From: an uncultured bacterium
GTDB taxonomy: Bacteria > Verrucomicrobiota > Kiritimatiellia > RFP12 > UBA1067
Assembly (NCBI GenBank): GCA_902799955.1
Contig: CADCCQ010000005.1
Span: 62,001 to 126,000 of the forward strand
Length of the DNA stretch: 64,000 bases
Direction: 5' to 3'
Of this stretch, positions 7,501-15,900 are shown piece after piece (within the stretch, counting starts at the first letter, position 1; the number at the start of each line of letters is the position of its first letter). A program made the position numbers and the translations under genes. A model generated the notes under the pieces. The model did not search any database. It worked only from the letters and a program-made list of their open reading frames with translations, and had not been told where the DNA came from.

Positions 7501-7703
7501 ATCCTGTCCAGGAACTGCCGCGCATACGCGGAAAGCGACTCCACGTAGCGGCGCTGCCCCTCTGCATAGAGTGTGTCGAACGCGAGCGAGGACTTGCCGC
7601 TGCCGGAGAGCCCGGTGACGACGGTGAGGGAATTCCTCGGAATCGTGACGTCGATGTTGCGAAGGTTGTGGACCTTCGCCCCCGTGATCGTTATGTCAGT
7701 CAT
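4536..7703 (-). CDS. uvrA: excinuclease ABC subunit A (UvrA) with repeat insertions
   Basis: UvrA is the damage-sensing ATPase of nucleotide-excision repair. This 1055-residue protein has both ABC halves: Walker A GLSGSGKSS near 35, signature SSSLSGGEMQRI, second Walker A GVSGSGKST and second signature ATTLSGGEAQRI. The zinc motifs CPHC, CPDC/CPTC and CEVC/CEQC are also present. The family is usually about 940 residues; the excess comes from three insertions. These are a 24-residue tandem repeat (nucleotides 6728-6987), an octamer-encoded Ser/Pro stretch (6045-6084) and a linker between the two ATPase halves (5512-5583). Start ATG 7703 (MTDITITGAK) is chosen by family alignment. It overlaps the stop of the upstream secreted-protein gene by 8 bp, an odd partner for a repair gene. 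Confidence 0.95.
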   Translation of the reverse strand: MTDITITGAKVHNLRNIDVTIPRNSLTVVTGLSGSGKSSLAFDTLYAEGQRRYVESLSAYARQFLDRMQKPDVEKIEGLSPAISIEQRTTSGNPRSIVATVTEIHDYLRILYGSAAVAHCPHCGRPVTKQSAEQIVDAILGNGKRRIIIYAPVVKGKKGRHESVIEELRRKGFVRVRVDGTTYPIEEVPALDKKKAHSIYVVVDRIVIPCDRTRLTDSVELALKTGGGIIEVEEVGAQSDGQPNAGSGAQPDGLPGKTSAAQSNKPSRSERLSQPDGLPDKASAAQSNKFFGSERSSQPDGRPTTASVVQSNMLSMSERSSQPDGRPFRSAITTYSELNACPDCGISFEELKPRSFSFNSPFGACPTCSGIGQLYFFDEELVVPDKTLPLEEAIHPWRRLGGQMAILYHKELLSRIAAQYKVKLSTPYEKLPAKFRHGLMHGFKDDLVLPWRSVDRPFEGVLAALQRKRDEAQDDEVRAKYDAYQSFRVCPDCHGARLRPESCAATVAGKTIVEVMAMPVTEALEFFTRLCDDGCSHDHAIPQSPDSQLPKSPSFAGLHDVLREIVKRLEFLIDVGLDYLTLDRASSSLSGGEMQRIRLATQIGSGLTGVLYVLDEPTIGLHPRDNERLISTLKGLRDRGNTVVVVEHDEEMMRAADYIVDLGPGAGREGGLVMYQGPFPGLLKAKSLTADYLTGRKTVCGEARRGSDGRTAPEQSGSSAARFDGRTEFGQFLTISGCSEHNLKNITARFPVGAFTVVSGVSGSGKSTLVEETLKRALMQRLYNAKERPGKFRRLSGVEYFDKVIEIDQSPIGRTPRSNPATYVGFFSDIRELFAKTEAARARGYTAGRFSFNVKGGRCEVCGGDGSRKLEMSFLPDVYVTCEQCGGKRFNSETLEVTYGGKSIADVLEMTVAEAADFFAKVPSLSRRLRTLADVGLGYIALGQSATTLSGGEAQRIKLATELSRRSTGKTLYLLDEPTTGLHFDDVAKLMKILLGLRDQGNTVIVIEHNIDVMRCADWIVDLGPGGGDQGGNLVCEGPVSAIRACKESFTGRFL
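5512..5583. repeat. GGCCATCA repeat pair and palindrome in the uvrA inter-domain linker
   Basis: GGCCATCA occurs at 5528-5535 and 5576-5583 (48 bp apart). The first copy ends a perfect palindrome whose 10-bp arms are 5512-5521 and 5523-5532, with a 1-nt centre. It encodes a Gly/Ser/Ala/Asp-rich linker between the two ABC halves. Confidence 0.75.
6045..6084. repeat. octamer array inside uvrA
   Basis: Five consecutive octamers of the type TGGGAATC (GGGGGACT, TGGGAAGC, TGGGAATC, CGGGGATT, GTGGAATC) fill 6045-6084. They encode a Ser/Pro-rich insertion just before the LREIVKRLEFL helix. Confidence 0.7.
6728..6987. repeat. 72-bp tandem repeats in uvrA
   Basis: GGCCATCA starts at 6728, 6800, 6872 and 6944, exactly 72 bp apart, with a variant GGCCATCG 36 bp later at 6980. 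Each 72-bp unit encodes 24 residues beginning QPDG(L/R)P. The left end is an imperfect palindrome around 6716-6737. The array sits between the UvrB-binding-region strands and the CPDC zinc motif. Confidence 0.88.
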
Positions 7704-10626
7704 CTTGCTTCTTCGCCTCGACCCCGACCCTGTAGAAGAGCGACGGCACGCCGGCGGGGCGTTCAAGTTCGATGGAGCCGGCCTGGTCTCCGGAAACGCG
7801 TTTCATCTCTCCCCATGGGACGTCCAGGCTCAATGTCGCATTGGTACGCACGACATAGTCGAACGATGCCGAGGCGTTTTCTATGGAAAGCGTGAATCCG
7901 CCGCCAGACGACGCGGAGAAGCCCGACACAACGGGACGATCCGCCTCCGTCGGCTCTGTCGACTCCCCCTCCGGCGTCCACTTGATATCGTCAAGCCAGA
8001 TGTTGAATTCGGGACAAGGATTGGGTTCATCCCCCTCGACAACTTCCACATCCTGGTATACATACCACCAAACCACGGTGACATCTGATGGTTTTTCACC
8101 TATCTGAATTGTAAATTCCTTCCATTCATTGGTTGTAGCAAGAGGCTCGGGTGACATCCAATTTCCCGGCATTGATGGATTAGTCCCGTAACCAAAGCGT
8201 AAACCACGCTTACTGCCTGGAACGTCTCGGTATTGAAGCTCTTCGGAAGACTTCGCCCGGAACGAAATTAAACCAACACCATGAACAACACCTGTAATAC
8301 AAATACTATATGCAGAATCTTTAGGTTGCATAATTGCCTTTATCGACGATACGCCTTTGAAGCACACATTTGAATCAACACTCCAACTGCCAGGAATGCC
8401 TGGTCTTTCTACGCGTGTCAACTCGAAGTTGGCATCGGCGGCGGTGGCAAGATCGCCATACGTTATTTTCTCTTCTGTCCATTGCGCCACGTAGCAGACA
8501 TTACTTGCGGGGACTGTCCCCGCGGGCTCCGGAATCCATCCAACGAACACAAACCCCTCACGCGACACATCAGGCGCGGACGGAATCGCAGCGTTATATT
8601 CAAGGTTTGTGGTGTAGCCACCAACACCGCCGTTCGCGTCGAAGATGACCTCGTAGATGTTGTTGGTGTACTGCGCCACGTAGCAGACGTTGCTGGCAGG
8701 GACAGTCACATCTGGCTCTGGCTCCCAGGCGACGAAACTGGAACCGACGCGCGTCACCGTCGGACGCTCGATAGTCGAAGCGTAGTCCAAATAATTTGTG
8801 ACGCCGCCCTCGCCGCCGTTTGCGTCGAAGACGACATCATAGACGTTGTTGGTGTACTGCGCCGTGAACACAGTATTGGAAGTGATTGGCGTATTCGTAG
8901 GATCAGGCGGATCCCAGCCAGTAAACGAGTACCCGATCCTTGCATCGGGATTGAAGCCATCAGGCACTGTTACGTAGTTATTCTCCTTGACGCGATTCTC
9001 ATTATTTGTAACAACCACACTCCCGTCATAGTAGACGAAGTCGGCATCGTAGTAGATGTCTTTGCTCCACTGCGCCGTGAAAGTGACATTACTTGCGGGG
9101 ACTGTTGTCCCCACAGACTCCGGTTTCGGCTCCCACGCAACGAAACTCCATCCGTCTTTCGTCACTTCCGGCGCGGACGGAAGAATCGCAGCGCCATATT
9201 CAAGATTTGTGGTGTAGCCGCCCACGCCGCCGTTTGCGTCGAAGACGACCTCGTATATGTTGTTGGTGTACTGCGCGGTGAAAACGGTGTTGGAAATGAT
9301 TGTCATATTCGTCGGGTCTGGATCCCAGTCGGCAAAGGACCGACCCGTCAATTCATTGACATCGACATCGCCTGGCACTTCTGCGTAATAGCCTTCGCGC
9401 ACGGACACAACCACATTCGTCTCGCCGTCGTCGTTCTGCCATGCGAACGTGGCGTCATGCCATACATCCGCTATCCAATGCGCCCTGTAGTAGACATTAC
9501 TTGCGGGTACTGTCACGTCAGGCACGGGTTCCCATCCCAAGAAACTCCAGCCGCTGCGTTCGGGATCCTGCGGCACAGGCATTTCAACACCATATTGAAT
9601 GTTTGTGACGAAGACATCACCACCATCGTAATTTTCGTCGAATGTGACATCATATCGGTTGATCGTATATCTTGCCGTAAGAGTGATATTGGTCATGTCA
9701 TCAATCGTATCATCCTGCACAATACGACTGTCGCCAATAAACCATCCATCAAAAGTGTAACCTTCACGGACGGCATCTGGCAACGCTGGGCATTTATCCT
9801 CGCCCGTCAACACAAAAGACGACGGCGACACCATGCCTTCGCCGGCATCCAAAGTCATCGTTATTTCGCGAGGTTTCCAGACGGCGTATAGCGTAACGCC
9901 GTTTGTAGTCGCATTGAACCTAGAACCTGCCGATGTAATTGTCTGACCGAATTGATACGTTGCCTCGGTGGCATTGCTGGAAAGCGAAAGCCCCTCTAGC
10001 GTATAGTACGTGCGCGTCCAGTCATTTATAGAAGTGGTCAAATGAACTGTGTTGGTGTATATATACTCCTCTGTCAAGTCTGGCCCAAGATGATTCGGAA
10101 TATTCATGTCATAGTATAACTTATACTTCAGCCATTCGAAACAAGGGGCGATAAATGCAAAATCCTTTGGAGGCTTGCCGAACAAATCCGACCCGTCAAC
10201 CGTGACTACAGACCCAACATTGTTATACTTCTTGTATAAATGCTTTGTTTCAAGGTCAGTAGACGACAACGTGTGCGCATCATTAAATACCCAGATGTCC
10301 ACAATCACCCAATTCGGATTGCTCAAATCGTATCCGTCAGGAATTCTTGTTGTATAGGTTCTGGGGAATAATGAACTTGGCATGTTGTCATATGCAGTCG
10401 CCGAGCCCGCTGGAGAAACAATATCTGACGTATGCTCTTTATTAAACGTAAAGCGCGTTGAGAAATCCGCATACTTGACAAGTTCTCCATTCGCATAACA
10501 TAGGTTGTTTGCATCAAGTCTTACCGAAGCACCGTCTAATGAAAGGCAGCAAAAAGACAACAACAAGACGCACAATGCCGCGCTGACAAATGACCGTCCA
10601 TGGGCATGGCGACGATACGCCACCAT
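7696..10626 (-). CDS. secreted InlB B-repeat (Listeria-Bacteroides repeat) protein
   Basis: A 976-residue exported protein. The N-terminus is a signal peptide (MVAYRRHAHGRSFVSAALCVLLLSFCCLSLDGA). The frame is open to ATG 10653 and 10665, but 10626 gives the best signal peptide. After a unique region (about 30-240) come about seven repeats of roughly 65-75 residues, of the type YxVxFDANGG...LEYG...W.F.GWEP.P..TVPASN..Y.A.W. This is the InlB B-repeat fold of cell-surface proteins. The C-terminal about 230 residues form a jelly-roll-like domain and a final beta domain (SGGGFTLSIENASASFDYVVRTNATLS). No anchor motif is visible. Likely a surface or secreted adhesin; the partner is unknown. Its stop overlaps the uvrA start by 8 bp. 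Confidence 0.85.
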   Translation of the reverse strand: MVAYRRHAHGRSFVSAALCVLLLSFCCLSLDGASVRLDANNLCYANGELVKYADFSTRFTFNKEHTSDIVSPAGSATAYDNMPSSLFPRTYTTRIPDGYDLSNPNWVIVDIWVFNDAHTLSSTDLETKHLYKKYNNVGSVVTVDGSDLFGKPPKDFAFIAPCFEWLKYKLYYDMNIPNHLGPDLTEEYIYTNTVHLTTSINDWTRTYYTLEGLSLSSNATEATYQFGQTITSAGSRFNATTNGVTLYAVWKPREITMTLDAGEGMVSPSSFVLTGEDKCPALPDAVREGYTFDGWFIGDSRIVQDDTIDDMTNITLTARYTINRYDVTFDENYDGGDVFVTNIQYGVEMPVPQDPERSGWSFLGWEPVPDVTVPASNVYYRAHWIADVWHDATFAWQNDDGETNVVVSVREGYYAEVPGDVDVNELTGRSFADWDPDPTNMTIISNTVFTAQYTNNIYEVVFDANGGVGGYTTNLEYGAAILPSAPEVTKDGWSFVAWEPKPESVGTTVPASNVTFTAQWSKDIYYDADFVYYDGSVVVTNNENRVKENNYVTVPDGFNPDARIGYSFTGWDPPDPTNTPITSNTVFTAQYTNNVYDVVFDANGGEGGVTNYLDYASTIERPTVTRVGSSFVAWEPEPDVTVPASNVCYVAQYTNNIYEVIFDANGGVGGYTTNLEYNAAIPSAPDVSREGFVFVGWIPEPAGTVPASNVCYVAQWTEEKITYGDLATAADANFELTRVERPGIPGSWSVDSNVCFKGVSSIKAIMQPKDSAYSICITGVVHGVGLISFRAKSSEELQYRDVPGSKRGLRFGYGTNPSMPGNWMSPEPLATTNEWKEFTIQIGEKPSDVTVVWWYVYQDVEVVEGDEPNPCPEFNIWLDDIKWTPEGESTEPTEADRPVVSGFSASSGGGFTLSIENASASFDYVVRTNATLSLDVPWGEMKRVSGDQAGSIELERPAGVPSLFYRVGVEAKKQDD

Positions 10627-10682
10627 GTCTACTATTTGCGCATTATTTATCATACCTAAAATCATTGTCTTTTTATTCTATT

Positions 10683-10770
10683 ATGAAATTGTGGGATTAT
10701 GGAATTATGGGATAGCAGAATTATTCATTGGCTGATGAGTAATTACACAATTACATAATTCCATATTTAC
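10683..10770. repeat. octamer array and inverted repeat between rho and the InlB-repeat gene
   Basis: Eleven successive octamers (ATGAAATT, GTGGGATT, ATGGAATT, ATGGGATA ... GTAATTAC, ACAATTAC, ATAATTCC, ATATTTAC) fill the gap downstream of rho. The two halves are complementary: TATGGAATTATG (10698-10709) pairs perfectly with CATAATTCCATA (10754-10765). The transcript could fold into an AU-rich stem after rho. Confidence 0.75.
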
Positions 10771-12318
10771 CTATCTCTCCAGGTTCTTCAGGTCAAGGGC
10801 GAAGAGGAACTCGGGGTTCGACTTCGTCTTCTTGAGGGAGTTGAGGACGCTCTTCATGGCGGACTCAGGCCCTGCGGGCGCGAGGATGCGACGCAGCCCC
10901 CACGTCTTCTCGAGCTCCATCGGATCGAGCAGCAGATCCTCCTTGCGGGTGCCGGACTTCTCGACGTCAATCGCCGGGAATATTCGCTTGTCGGCTAGGG
11001 AGCGGTCGAGCACAATCTCCATGTTGCCGGTGCCCTTGAACTCCTCGAAGATCACCTCGTCCATCCTGGAGCCGGTGTCTATGAGGCCGGTCGCAATGAT
11101 TGTGAGCGAACCGCCTCCCTCGATGTTGCGCGCGGCGCCGAAGAAGCGCTTCGGGCGATGGAGCGCCAGGGCGTCCACGCCGCCCGTCAGGATCTTGCCG
11201 GAATGCGGCTGGACGGTGTTGTAGGCGCGCGCCATACGGGTGATGGAGTCGAGGAGGATGATGACGTCACGCCCGTTCTCCACCTGGCGCTTGGACATCT
11301 CGATGACCATCTCCGCCACGCTGACGTGGTGCTGCGGCTCCTCGTCGAAGGTGGACGAGAGGACCATCGCCTTCGTGTTGCGCTGCATGTCCGTCACCTC
11401 CTCGGGGCGTTCGTCGATGAGGAGGATGATGAGCATGGCGTCCGGGTGGTTGGTAGTTATCGCATTGGCCATCTTCTGGAGGAGGACAGTCTTGCCGACG
11501 CGGGGCGGCGCGATGATCAGCCCGCGCTGCCCGAAGCCGATCGGCGTGAAGATGTCGATGACGCGGGTCGAATACTCGTTAGGCGTCGTCTCGAGGATTA
11601 TGCGCCTGGTGGGGAAAGTCGGGGTGAGGTTCTCGAAGTGGACGACGCGGGCGGCGACGGACGGCTCCTTGCCGTTCACGGTGTTCACGTTGCCGAGGCA
11701 GAAGAACCGGTCGCGGTCGCGGGGATCGCGGATCGGGCCCTCGATGATGTCGCCGGTCCTGAGGGCATGGCGGCGAATCTGCTGCTGGGTGACGAAGACG
11801 TCCTCAGGGTATGCGAGGAAGTTGTTCTTCGCGGACCTGAGGAAACCGTGCCCCTCGCGGACGATCTCGAGGCACCCCGAGGCAAGCACCGCACCTCCCT
11901 TGGCTAGATATGCCCGGATGGCGGCAAAGATCAGCTCGTGCTTGCGGTAGGTACCCAGCTCTTCGGGATCGGCGCCGGGCATCATCTTGTCGACGATCTC
12001 CTGGGCAGGCCAGATCTGGATGTCGGCGAGACGGTATTCGGGAAGGTCGGCCCTGCGGTTGGGATTGGCGGCGGGCGCGGACTCCTCGACTCGCTGCTCC
12101 TTAGGAAGCGGCGCGTTTAGAAGCGGATTCACGGATTCCGAACCGTCGGAACCGCGTATAGGGGAGTTGTTGGCCTTGGGCTGCTGCTTTCGCTGCTGCC
12201 CGCGCCCCTTCTTGTGCTGTTTCTTCTGCTGCGGCTGCGCAGGGCCCTGCTGCTTGGTGGCGTCCTGCGGCTTCGCTTCTGCGGCAGGCTGTGCAAATAC
12301 GTCGAGTTCATCTGACAT
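10771..12318 (-). CDS. rho: transcription termination factor Rho
   Basis: Rho is the hexameric RNA-dependent ATPase that ends transcription of untranslated RNA. The 515-residue product has a Gln/Lys-rich, low-complexity N-terminal extension (about 15-75), common in Rho of this phylum and its relatives. The Rho N-terminal helical domain follows ([22 protein letters not shown]), then the RNA-binding cold-shock-like domain ([19 protein letters not shown]). The ATPase has P-loop [11 protein letters not shown], Walker [15 protein letters not shown], and the Q/R-loop region ([28 protein letters not shown]). ATG 12318 is preferred over 12351, with AAAGGT upstream. coaE lies 87 bp upstream on the same strand. 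Confidence 0.96.
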   Translation of the reverse strand: MSDELDVFAQPAAEAKPQDATKQQGPAQPQQKKQHKKGRGQQRKQQPKANNSPIRGSDGSESVNPLLNAPLPKEQRVEESAPAANPNRRADLPEYRLADIQIWPAQEIVDKMMPGADPEELGTYRKHELIFAAIRAYLAKGGAVLASGCLEIVREGHGFLRSAKNNFLAYPEDVFVTQQQIRRHALRTGDIIEGPIRDPRDRDRFFCLGNVNTVNGKEPSVAARVVHFENLTPTFPTRRIILETTPNEYSTRVIDIFTPIGFGQRGLIIAPPRVGKTVLLQKMANAITTNHPDAMLIILLIDERPEEVTDMQRNTKAMVLSSTFDEEPQHHVSVAEMVIEMSKRQVENGRDVIILLDSITRMARAYNTVQPHSGKILTGGVDALALHRPKRFFGAARNIEGGGSLTIIATGLIDTGSRMDEVIFEEFKGTGNMEIVLDRSLADKRIFPAIDVEKSGTRKEDLLLDPMELEKTWGLRRILAPAGPESAMKSVLNSLKKTKSNPEFLFALDLKNLER

Positions 12319-12405
12319 GGCTGTACTTACCTTTCTTTCCGTCGGCCTCACGGTCGACTATGACTTACAATGCTGTGCTGTCGGACGCGCCCGAGCGCGT
12401 CCACC

Positions 12406-12957
12406 CTAGCGGCGATTCACACCGGCGAGATAGCGGACAACCCGTTCCGCCTCTCGCCTGAGATCCTCCGCCGACCCGTCGTTTTGTATCACGACATGGG
12501 ACTTGCGCGCCTTCTCCGAGAGGTCCATCTGGGCGGAAAGCCTGGACATCGCCTCCTCGAGCGAATAGCCGCGCATCGCCGTCATCCTTTCGATCTGCCT
12601 TTCTACAGAACTGGCGACGCACAATATTATATCATATTCCGCGTCCCAATGCACCTCAAAAAGCAAAGGAATTATTGCAACCTTCAAACGGTGGCCGCAG
12701 TCGCCCCCGCCGCCGTCGACATCAGCCGCGAACCACTCGTCTATCCGCCGCTTCACAACCGGGTGGATTCGCGCCTCCAGCGCCCTGCGCGCGGCGGGGT
12801 CGGCGAAGACCCTCGCCGCCAGCGCGCGGCGCTCGTCGGGCGGAATCAGCGAATGGACTATGTCGTCGGCGTCCAGTGTGTCGACGCCAAGTTCGTTCAG
12901 GTACTTCGCGAACAGCGACTTACCGCAGGCGATTCCGCCCGTGAGGGCTATGCGCAC
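12406..12957 (-). CDS. coaE: dephospho-CoA kinase
   Basis: CoaE phosphorylates dephospho-CoA in the last step of coenzyme A synthesis. The 183-residue protein starts MRIALTGGIACGKS, with the P-loop GGIACGKS. It has DADDIVHSLI in the substrate region, VIPLLFEVHWDAEYDIILCV and a C-terminal VIQNDGSAEDLRREAERVV, all as expected for the family (usual length about 200). It begins 3 bp after the secretin stop codon, so it is translated from the pilus-locus transcript. A TATGATATAATA run inside the gene (12626-12631 as -10) could act as an internal promoter for rho, but this is weak. Confidence 0.95.
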   Translation of the reverse strand: MRIALTGGIACGKSLFAKYLNELGVDTLDADDIVHSLIPPDERRALAARVFADPAARRALEARIHPVVKRRIDEWFAADVDGGGGDCGHRLKVAIIPLLFEVHWDAEYDIILCVASSVERQIERMTAMRGYSLEEAMSRLSAQMDLSEKARKSHVVIQNDGSAEDLRREAERVVRYLAGVNRR

Positions 12958-12960
12958 TTC

Positions 12961-15900
12961 CTACTCCCCGGTGGGGGCGGGCTTCACGTCGCCCTCCTTC
13001 ACCTCGTCCTTCGCGCCGACCGAGAGTTCGCGTCCGCGAACGTCGACAAGCCTCGTCGTGACGAATATCAGGAGGTTACGCTTGGAGGTCTGCTCGGCGT
13101 GGCTGCGGAAGAGACGTCCGATGAACGGGATGTCGCCAAGGATCGGGATCTTGTCGTCCATCGCCTTGCGCATCTCGGTGATGAGACCGCCCATGACGAT
13201 TGTCGCGCCCGGGTAGACCTGAACCGTCGAGTCAATCGAACGAACGTGGAAGAACGGCTGCTCCATCGGCGCGTCGTAGTAGGTCATGTTTTCCGAGCCG
13301 GTCTTCGCCGTGAGATTGTCGAGCGCCGTAGTCGCGGACGAAACTGCCTTGTCCGCAAAAGTGGACTGCTGCTCTGCTGATAGACCGGTGCCGATGGAGT
13401 TCAGCACAGCGGAAAGTCCCGTAAGAATTTCACCAATGCCCATGAAGTTCTGCATCTGCGAGGAATTGCCCGTAAATGGAATCCTCATGCCGTAGTTTTT
13501 CCATGTCGGCTCGTCGACGACCTGAGTGTTGAGCTTCAGGTTGATGAGGTTGCCGTCGTCCGTGAGCGTCGGGATGACGTCGAGGATTACGCCAACCTCG
13601 CGCATCGTGAAGCTCTGGGGCTCGACCACGGCGAGAATGGCGGACTGCGACCCGCCGTACTGGCTGCTGCCGGACGAAGAGCTGGACTGCAGCTGGACGT
13701 CGTAGTCTGTCGGGTAGATGTACTCGGTGACGACCTTGATGACCGCCTGGGAGTCGGAGGTCGTGAGCACCTTGGGCGCGGAGAGGAGGTCCGTGTCGCT
13801 CCTCTGCGAGAGCATGTGGAGGATCATCGAGAGGTCCGCACCGCCGAGGAAGGCGTTTATGCGCATGAGCCTGTCGTTGGTGGAATAGCCCTCGCCGGAG
13901 ATATGGTTGGAAAGCGTAGAGAGGTAGCGGTTGTTGACGCCGTAGTCGGAGTCGCCGCCCATGCTGTTGATGCCCATATTGCGGTTGTGGTGGGCGCGGC
14001 CGTCGCCACGAACCCAGCTCGCGCCACTTGACTGCGCATAACGAGTGTATGATGAAGAATCAGTATTTACAAATTCATTTTTCTCTGTAACAGTTGTATC
14101 CGGATTGGGAATCATACCGCCGGCCATAACAGATGTGGTTGTAGTGGTAGTCGACCTCGTATCACTAACCAACGATGAACCAGATCTGCTGCCGAACACG
14201 CCGTTCCTGAGTCCGAGGGCGCGGGCGGCGTGCGCGCCGATGTTGAGGGAGTAGTCGCTGTTGAGCATCCATTCAAAGCCAAGCGAGTTGAGGTCCTCCT
14301 GGCAGACCTCGACGAAACGGGCCTCGATCTCGATGAGCTTCGGGTCGGCGTTCATTTCGGTGAGCGCCTGCTCAAGTTCCGCGAGGTTCTCGTATGTGTT
14401 CTTCACGCGGAGCTTGCCGATCGTCTTGATGTACATGATCTGGGAACCCTCAGGCCACTTTACGCCGAGGAGCTCAAAGAACTGCTTCCAGTCCTTCTCC
14501 TGGTTCTCCTCGCCGCCGGCGTTGGCGGACGTGCCGGAGTTGAATCCGCCGCGCTGCGCAAGGCCTCTGACGTCCTCGGCGGCGATGTTCATCTTGTCCA
14601 TGAAGGAGGCGAGAACCGGATAGGAGCGGGTGACCATCTCCTCGGTTGTGGCGTCCTTGTGCATGACGACGACCATCTGACCCTGAACCTTGAACTTGTA
14701 GTCGACGGATTCGCAGACGAGCTTCAGGGCCTCGTAGAAGGAGATGTTGCTGGCGGTGATCATCGGAATCTGAGGAACGCCGGGCGTGGCGGCGGCTGCG
14801 TCGGCATTGCCGGCGTCGGCATTGAACCCGCCCTCGTTGGACTGCTCCGCCGCGCCGTTCGACTGCAGGACCTCGGGCGTCTTCAGCCAGAAGTTGAAAC
14901 CGCGCTTGTCGAGCGGAATCTCCGGACGGTCCCAGTCCTTGGACGCGACGCGGAAGAACTCGACCGCGTCAATGATGGTGGCCGGCGGCTTGAAGGAAAT
15001 CGCGGGGAGGATCATCTCCTTCATGCGCTTGATTATCTCCTGCTCCTGCGCCCTCTCCGGGTCCAGATGCGCAAGGGGCTTCTTTGTCGTTTCGCGGACG
15101 TCCGAGACCTCGCGCGCGTCTACCGCGTACACGGGGCGCCATGCCTCGTCGACGTCGGCCATCATGCCTTCGCGTGCGGCCTCGCGTTCCTGCATGAGGA
15201 TCGTGTGGCGCTTCTTCTCTATGGAGTTGCGGATTCTGATCGCCTCCTGGTTGGAGGGGTCGTTCACAAGGACAAGCTCGCATTCCTCAAGTGCGCCCTT
15301 TATGTCGCGGATCGCGAGAAGCTGGCGCGCGCGCTTGAGGTGCTGGTTGTTCTTTGTGCGGAGATCCTTGTACTCAGCCTCGTTGCGACGATGCTGAATC
15401 TCCGAGACATCGGTCTTGTTCTCGTCGGGATCGCCTGCTGCGGTCCAGGCCTCGTACTGGCGGCGCGCCTTGGGATGGCGACGCGCGATGGCCTTCTCCA
15501 TGAGCTTGAGCGCGCGGTCGCGGCGGCCCGTCGCATCCTCCTGCATGGCGGCGAGGTACAGACCCTCGGCAATGCCCTGCTGGCACTTCCTGCGGTCCTC
15601 GGCAAACTTCGGCGTGTCGCTGAGAAGCTTGAGGGCAATGGAATAGTGGCGAACCATGTCCATGTATTCCTCGTTCTTCTGACTGTTGAGGGCCTCGTCC
15701 ATCTCGCGCTTAGCCTGGATGTTGAACGCCTTGATGCGCAGTTCCTGCGTTTTGCGGATGTTCTCGATAAGCTCGGCATCGGGCCCGTTATACACAGGCT
15801 GAGCAGGCGCTGGTTCGGCGGCGGGAGCGGGCTCGGCCGAAGGAGCAGGAGCAGGAGCAGGAGCAGGTGAAGGTGAAGGTGAAGGTGAAGGTGAAGGTGA

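Noticed and set aside
8482-9891. A 469-codon plus-strand frame
   Set aside because: It is the complement of the InlB-repeat coding region; the His/Arg/Ile/Val-rich repeats mirror the minus-strand repeats.
12626-12631. Internal promoter for rho inside coaE (TATGATATAATA)
   Set aside because: The sequence encodes conserved CoaE residues (EYDIIL) and lies about 300 bp from rho; no -35 support.
14230-15870. A 546-codon plus-strand frame opposite the secretin gene
   Set aside because: Antisense shadow of a well-supported secretin gene; Leu/Arg/Val/Asp-rich without recognisable motifs.
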